A stretch of 64,000 nt of DNA from Anaerorhabdus sp964386325. Lineage in GTDB: Bacteria > Bacillota_I > Bacilli_A > Erysipelotrichales > Erysipelotrichaceae. Position 1 is the stretch's first letter. Every line of letters starts with the position of its first letter. This document shows, piece after piece, positions 59,811 to 64,000 of this stretch. The position numbers and the translations under genes are program-made. The notes under the pieces are model-generated. The model was not told where the DNA came from. It was given only the letters and a program-made list of their open reading frames with translations, and did not search any database. The stretch lies in assembly GCA_964386325.1 (NCBI GenBank), contig CAYLQY010000010.1, forward strand, positions 40,934 to 104,933. Direction: 5' to 3'.

Positions 59811-61240
59811 TGGAATACGATGTAGTCATAGGAATTGAAATCCATTGCGAATTGAAAACGAAATCAAAAATGTTTTCAAGTTCACCAACATCTTTTGGAC
59901 AAATGGCAAATAGTTGTGTGAATGAAATTGATTTAGGTCATCCTGGTACAATGCCTTGTGTTAATAAAGGCGCTATTGAACAAGCAGTTAAAGCCTGTAC
60001 AGCACTTCATTTAGAAATTGATCCAGTATTAAAATTTGATCGCAAAAATTATTATTATTCAGATTTACCTAAGGGATTTCAAATTACGCAACAATTTTAT
60101 CCAATTGGTAAAAATGGATATATTGAAATAGAAACATCAAAAGGCAAAAAGAAAGTGCGTATCAATCGCATCCATATGGAAGAAGATACTGCAAAGCAAT
60201 TTCACTTAAATGATGGTACACTTATTGACTTCAACCGTGCAGGAACACCATTGATTGAAATCGTATCGGAACCAGATATGACCAACGGTGAAGAAGCAGC
60301 GGCTTATGTTGAAGCACTGCGTCAAACGCTATACTATTTAGGTGTATCCGATGTAAAGATGGAAGAAGGTTCAATGCGTTGTGATGTTAATATTTCACTC
60401 ATGCCTAAAGGTGCAACAGAGTATGGGGTAAAGAATGAAATTAAAAACTTAAATTCAATTAGCAATGTACAAAAAGCAATTGATTTTGAGATAACTCGTC
60501 AAAGTGAAATTCTTGATGCGGGAGGAATTATTGAACAAGCAACTCGTCGTTTTGATGAAGCAACTAAATCAACAATTTTGATGCGTCTAAAAGAAGGGAA
60601 TGTAGACTATAAATTCTTCCCAGAACCTAATATTGTGCCAATTCGCTTAGATGATGCATGGATTAAACAAATTCAAGATAGTTTACCAGAACTTCCAGAA
60701 GCTAGAAGAAATCGCTATGCTACGGAATATGGATTAAGCGCATATGATATTAATGTGTTAATCGCAAATAAAGAATTGTCAGAATTTTATGAAGAAATCA
60801 TGAAAACATGCAAGAATGCAAAACTTGCATGTAACTGGACAATTACTGAACTGCAAGCATGGTTGAGTAAAAATAATACATCTTTACAAGAATGTAAAGC
60901 TAAACCACAAGATATTGCGGAAATGGTGAACATGATTGAAAACGGTACCATATCTGGCAAGCAAGCAAAAGAAGTATTTGAAGATGTTATGAAAGGTTCT
61001 TCTCCAAGTAAAATTGTTGAAGAAAAAGGATTAAAACAAGTTAGTGATACATCACTAATTGAGGCTTTAATAAAGGAAACTTTAGATGAACAACCACAAT
61101 CAATAGAAGATTATCGTAATGGTAAAGATCGTGCAGTTGGCTTCTTAGTAGGGCAAGTTATGAAAAAGTCAAAAGGACAAGCAAATCCAGCAATGACCAA
61201 TCAGATGATTGTCGAAGAATTGAATAAACGCATAAAATAG
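59810..61240 (+). CDS. gatB: Aspartyl/glutamyl-tRNA amidotransferase subunit B
   Basis: Kinase/tRNA-binding subunit that activates Glu-tRNA-Gln (or Asp-tRNA-Asn) for amidation. The 476 aa have the cradle domain (about 1-290; GIEIHCELKTKSKMFSSSP ~6-24, DLPKGFQITQQFYPI ~85) and a C-terminal YqeY-like tail (about 330-475). The presence of GatCAB implies indirect Gln-tRNA synthesis. No terminator directly follows. Confidence 0.97.
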   Translation: MEYDVVIGIEIHCELKTKSKMFSSSPTSFGQMANSCVNEIDLGHPGTMPCVNKGAIEQAVKACTALHLEIDPVLKFDRKNYYYSDLPKGFQITQQFYPIGKNGYIEIETSKGKKKVRINRIHMEEDTAKQFHLNDGTLIDFNRAGTPLIEIVSEPDMTNGEEAAAYVEALRQTLYYLGVSDVKMEEGSMRCDVNISLMPKGATEYGVKNEIKNLNSISNVQKAIDFEITRQSEILDAGGIIEQATRRFDEATKSTILMRLKEGNVDYKFFPEPNIVPIRLDDAWIKQIQDSLPELPEARRNRYATEYGLSAYDINVLIANKELSEFYEEIMKTCKNAKLACNWTITELQAWLSKNNTSLQECKAKPQDIAEMVNMIENGTISGKQAKEVFEDVMKGSSPSKIVEEKGLKQVSDTSLIEALIKETLDEQPQSIEDYRNGKDRAVGFLVGQVMKKSKGQANPAMTNQMIVEELNKRIK

Positions 61241-61291
61241 TAGCAAAAGACTCAAATTTTTTGTACAATATCCATGTTAGGGAGTGAAGAA

Positions 61292-61984
61292 ATGACTCAG
61301 AAAAAGAAAACAGTTAAAAAAAGTAAACGTAAATTAGATCGTACAAGTAAGATTATTCTTATTGGTAGCGCGATTATTATCGTTCCATTCTTAATATTCG
61401 GATTTATTTTATTATCAGCAACATTTAATACTGGAAAACCAATTTTTGGTGATCGCTTTAAAGGTGATTTAGATCCAGCGATTACGAACGCTAATATGTC
61501 CGATATTTCCGCTAAAATTAAATCTGAAAGCGGCGTTGAAAAAGTTGATGTAGAACTTGCATCAGCAACATTACGTGTCTATGTGGATATTTCCGATTCT
61601 GCAAGTAAAGAAGATGCGACAAAGATTGCGAATGCAGCCTACGATGCGGTAACGAGTGTGTTACCAGCAGGAACATATTTTACATTACGTGATAACATGA
61701 AAATGTATGATTTAGAAATTCATGTTTATAACCTAAGTAAAGATCGCGATTCAGATAATTTTGTCTATGTGATTGAAAACAAGTCATCAACAATGACTGA
61801 ACCACGTATTCAAGTAGTATCTGATCCACTGGATGCTGAACTAGCTCAACAATTAAGAGATGATGTAGAAAATCGTAAGAATCCTACACCTACTCCAGAT
61901 GATGACGAAATGACAGTTGGTGGTGCAGAAGATGGTAATGAAGCGCAACCAGATGCTGGAACTGAAGATCAACCAAAAGAATAA
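61292..61984 (+). CDS. Membrane-anchored protein with acidic tail, unknown
   Basis: A 230-aa protein with a Lys-rich N terminus (about 1-22), TM helix (about 24-46), an extracytoplasmic alpha/beta domain (about 55-185) and a Pro/Thr/Asp/Glu-rich low-complexity tail (about 190-230). No known domain is recognised. AGGGAG lies 7 nt before ATG 61292; 61274 is in frame without a good site. The conserved-looking central domain suggests a real lineage-specific envelope protein. Confidence 0.75.
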   Translation: MTQKKKTVKKSKRKLDRTSKIILIGSAIIIVPFLIFGFILLSATFNTGKPIFGDRFKGDLDPAITNANMSDISAKIKSESGVEKVDVELASATLRVYVDISDSASKEDATKIANAAYDAVTSVLPAGTYFTLRDNMKMYDLEIHVYNLSKDRDSDNFVYVIENKSSTMTEPRIQVVSDPLDAELAQQLRDDVENRKNPTPTPDDDEMTVGGAEDGNEAQPDAGTEDQPKE

Positions 61985-62003
61985 AGGAGCTATGCTCCTT
62001 TTC
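61984..62003 (+). terminator. Rho-independent terminator
   Basis: AAGGAGC (61984-61990), loop TAT, GCTCCTT (61994-62000), then TTC TT. The 3-nt loop is tight. Confidence 0.7.
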
Positions 62004-62024
62004 TTATAGAAAGAGGTGAATGAA

Positions 62025-62657
62025 ATGAAGTTTAAACATTTTATTTGGGATTTTGATGGTACATTGTTGAATACCTATCCAGCAATGGTTAAAGCTTTTT
62101 ATAAAACATGTATTGATAATGATATTCCTGCAGATGAAAATACAATTCTAGAGTATATGAAAATATCTGTACAAACAGTAATTGATTTCTATAATAAAAG
62201 ATTCTCATTTCCGCCATCCTTCTTAGATGAGTTTCAAAAAAATCGTGAAATTCTAGAAAAGCAAGTTGTTGAACCTTATGTGGATACACAAATCATATTA
62301 GAGGAAATAGTTGATAGTGGTAACTTTAACTATGTTGTTACTCATCGTGGTACATCTACATTAGAATTGTTACGAAAATATGACTTAGAAAAGTATTTTC
62401 GCGAAATCGTAATTAAAGAAAAAGGATTTGCCCGCAAGCCAAATCCCCAAAGTATTAACTACTTAAAAGAAAAATATGAAATGAATAATGATGAAGCGGT
62501 CATGATTGGTGATCGTATCCTAGATATTGAAGCAGGAAGGAATGCAGATATTCATACATGTTTCTATGATGAATTTAAAACAGAAAAAGAATTGGGTGCA
62601 GATGTTACAATATCACGACTAAGTGAAATTGCACTCTATTTAAAAAGGGATTACTAA
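62025..62657 (+). CDS. HAD-family phosphatase (Gph/PgpD-like)
   Basis: A 210-aa haloacid dehalogenase phosphatase: motif I WDFDGTLLNTY (~8-18), motif II VVTHRG (~101-106), Lys in ARKPNPQS (~133-140) and motif III MIGDRILDIEAG (~158-169). The cap is of the small helical C1 type. Substrate unknown; phosphoglycolate or a sugar phosphate are usual. GAGGTGA precedes ATG 62025. Overlaps the next gene (TAATG). Confidence 0.9.
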   Translation: MKFKHFIWDFDGTLLNTYPAMVKAFYKTCIDNDIPADENTILEYMKISVQTVIDFYNKRFSFPPSFLDEFQKNREILEKQVVEPYVDTQIILEEIVDSGNFNYVVTHRGTSTLELLRKYDLEKYFREIVIKEKGFARKPNPQSINYLKEKYEMNNDEAVMIGDRILDIEAGRNADIHTCFYDEFKTEKELGADVTISRLSEIALYLKRDY

Positions 62658-63988
62658 TGAAGAAAAATGATCAGTTTAGTGGTAAATGTATTGGCTATAA
62701 TGTCGAAGGTTTAGGAATCGTCAAACATGAAGGTTTCGTTTTCTTTGTAAAAAATATGATAAAGGATGAAGAAGGAGAGATCGTAGTTACTTCATTAAAG
62801 AAGAATTATGGTTTTGGCCGTTGTTTGAAACTTACCAGAGTAAGCGAACATCGAGTTGAACCGACTTGTTCAATTTATAAACATTGCGGGGGTTGCCAAT
62901 TACAACATATGAATCGTATTGAACAAAGAAACTTTAAATATCAAAAAGTAGTGGATTGTTTCAAATCAATTGCACATATAGAACCAAAAATACATGATGT
63001 ATTAGATATGGAACAACCCTATCGCTATCGCAATAAAGTACAAGTGCCTGTTCAAATTGAAAATAATGAAGTTAAGATGGGATTTTATCGTAACCATACA
63101 AATGAAATAGTTGAGTTTGATGATTGTTTGGTACAAACAGAAACATCGAATAAAATAGTACAAGCAATGAAACGATATCTAAAAGAGTTAAACTGCGGTG
63201 ATAACTTTAAACATGTATTGATAAAACATGCACATAGAACAAATGAAATCATGATTGTATTCATTGTGAAGAAGTATCCATTCAGTCATTGTGATGAATT
63301 AAAGAATAAATTGATGACTGAATTCCCGTCAATTAAAAGCATTCTTGTGAATATTAATAAACGGAATGACAATGTCATACTTACAAATGAAGAAGTAGCA
63401 TTAACTGAAAATAAATTGATACAAGAAAAATTACATGATTTTTATTTCAATATTTCAAGTAAATCATTTTATCAAATAAATCCTGATCAAACACAAGTGC
63501 TTTATGATAAGGCTATTGAATACGCCCAACTAACACAAGAAGATACAGTTGTTGATTTATATTGTGGAACGGGAACGATTGGTTTATTTGCATCAACTCA
63601 TGTCAAGAAAGTGATAGGTATTGAAGTGGTTGAAGCAGCGATTGAGGATGCGAAAGTGAATGCAGACATCAATCATATAAAGAATATTGAATTTATTTGT
63701 GCTGATGCAAAAGAAGGTGCAAAAGAAATTCTTAGAAGAAAAGAAAAGATTGATGTAGTTATTGTGGATCCACCAAGAAAAGGTTGTGATGAAGAAATAC
63801 TTCAATCAATTGTAGAAATGAATCCAAAACGAATTGTTTATGTATCTTGCGATCCTTCAACACTAGCAAGAGATTGTGCTTTTTTATCCAAACTAAATTA
63901 TTGTGTTGAGGAAGTTCAACCCGTTGATATGTTTCCTTTAACCCACCATGTAGAAAATGTAACTCTATTAAACAAAAGAGAAAATTAA
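62657..63988 (+). CDS. rlmD: 23S rRNA (uracil-C5)-methyltransferase (RlmD/RlmCD type)
   Basis: Adds a methyl to C5 of 23S rRNA uridine. The 443 aa have an N-terminal TRAM domain (about 1-60), 4Fe-4S Cys motif CSIYKHCGGCQ (~73-83), and a class I SAM domain with DLYCGTGTIGLF (~298-309), VDPPRKGCDE (~370) and the nucleophile in YVSCDPSTLARD (~392-403). Gram-positive members of this family modify U747 and/or U1939. The whole gene is in the window; 12 nt follow the stop. Confidence 0.93.
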   Translation: MKKNDQFSGKCIGYNVEGLGIVKHEGFVFFVKNMIKDEEGEIVVTSLKKNYGFGRCLKLTRVSEHRVEPTCSIYKHCGGCQLQHMNRIEQRNFKYQKVVDCFKSIAHIEPKIHDVLDMEQPYRYRNKVQVPVQIENNEVKMGFYRNHTNEIVEFDDCLVQTETSNKIVQAMKRYLKELNCGDNFKHVLIKHAHRTNEIMIVFIVKKYPFSHCDELKNKLMTEFPSIKSILVNINKRNDNVILTNEEVALTENKLIQEKLHDFYFNISSKSFYQINPDQTQVLYDKAIEYAQLTQEDTVVDLYCGTGTIGLFASTHVKKVIGIEVVEAAIEDAKVNADINHIKNIEFICADAKEGAKEILRRKEKIDVVIVDPPRKGCDEEILQSIVEMNPKRIVYVSCDPSTLARDCAFLSKLNYCVEEVQPVDMFPLTHHVENVTLLNKREN

Positions 63989-64000
63989 TTTCTAGAGAAT

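Overview
The window is chromosomal DNA from a low-GC, Gram-positive-type anaerobe or facultative anaerobe. It is AT-rich, uses strong AGGAGG ribosome-binding sites and short intergenic hairpin terminators, and carries a T-box, GatCAB, PadR/HAAS, CPBP and PTS genes with no outer-membrane genes. [FeFe] hydrogenases, flavodoxin/ferredoxin proteins and the Mollicutes-like GatA active-site segment (SDTGDS) point by inference to the Erysipelotrichia or a close relative. The genus cannot be named from the sequence alone. No prophage, insertion sequence, CRISPR array or rRNA was seen.

Layout. 1-8 kb: the end of an EAL-domain protein, a glutathione peroxidase/Crp pair, a PadR-HAAS envelope operon, thioredoxin, a probable new small RNA (about 5033-5130), a MerR/aldo-keto reductase divergent pair, and an XRE regulator with a CPBP protease. 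8-11.6 kb: tRNA-Leu(AAG), a D,D-carboxypeptidase and the GTPase TypA/BipA. 11.6-17 kb: a complete sucrose PTS operon (EIIBCA, GH32 hydrolase, LacI repressor, fructokinase) with two identical operators flanking its promoter. 17-22 kb: a four-gene [FeFe]-hydrogenase signalling operon: a group B-like hydrogenase, a [2Fe-2S] thioredoxin-fold protein, a PAS-containing group C-like sensory hydrogenase and a PP2C/SpoIIE phosphatase. It is preceded by a structured leader with an 8-codon ORF. 22-30 kb: DUF1349 protein, peptidase T, a PfkB kinase with an altered GAGD motif, two small thiol-redox proteins, cardiolipin synthase, an amidase and a split threonine/serine exporter.

30.2-37.3 kb: a compact Tad/Flp-type secretion locus with a tiny pilin-like ORF, CpaB-like, TadA ATPase, TadB, TadC (apparently with a non-AUG start), a TadE-like small protein and an 875-residue exported protein. 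It has no prepilin peptidase, TadZ or secretin in the window. 37.3-41 kb: Phe T-box with pheS-pheT. 41-43 kb: a self-regulated ArsR/nitroreductase/flavodoxin-ferredoxin redox operon on the minus strand. 43-51 kb: minus-strand membrane glycosyltransferase pair, VanY-type carboxypeptidase, RluA-type pseudouridine synthase and an rRNA methyltransferase, with a patatin-like phospholipase on the plus strand. 51-64 kb: a housekeeping run of GNAT, PcrA helicase, lipoprotein, SDR (minus), LigA, GatC-GatA-GatB, an acidic membrane-anchored protein, a HAD phosphatase and an RlmD-type 23S rRNA methyltransferase.

The most interesting items are the hydrogenase sensor/phosphatase operon and its leader, the unannotated small RNA near 5.1 kb, the minimal Tad locus with its very short pilin candidate and unusual tadC start, and the tRNA-Leu with an A34 anticodon.
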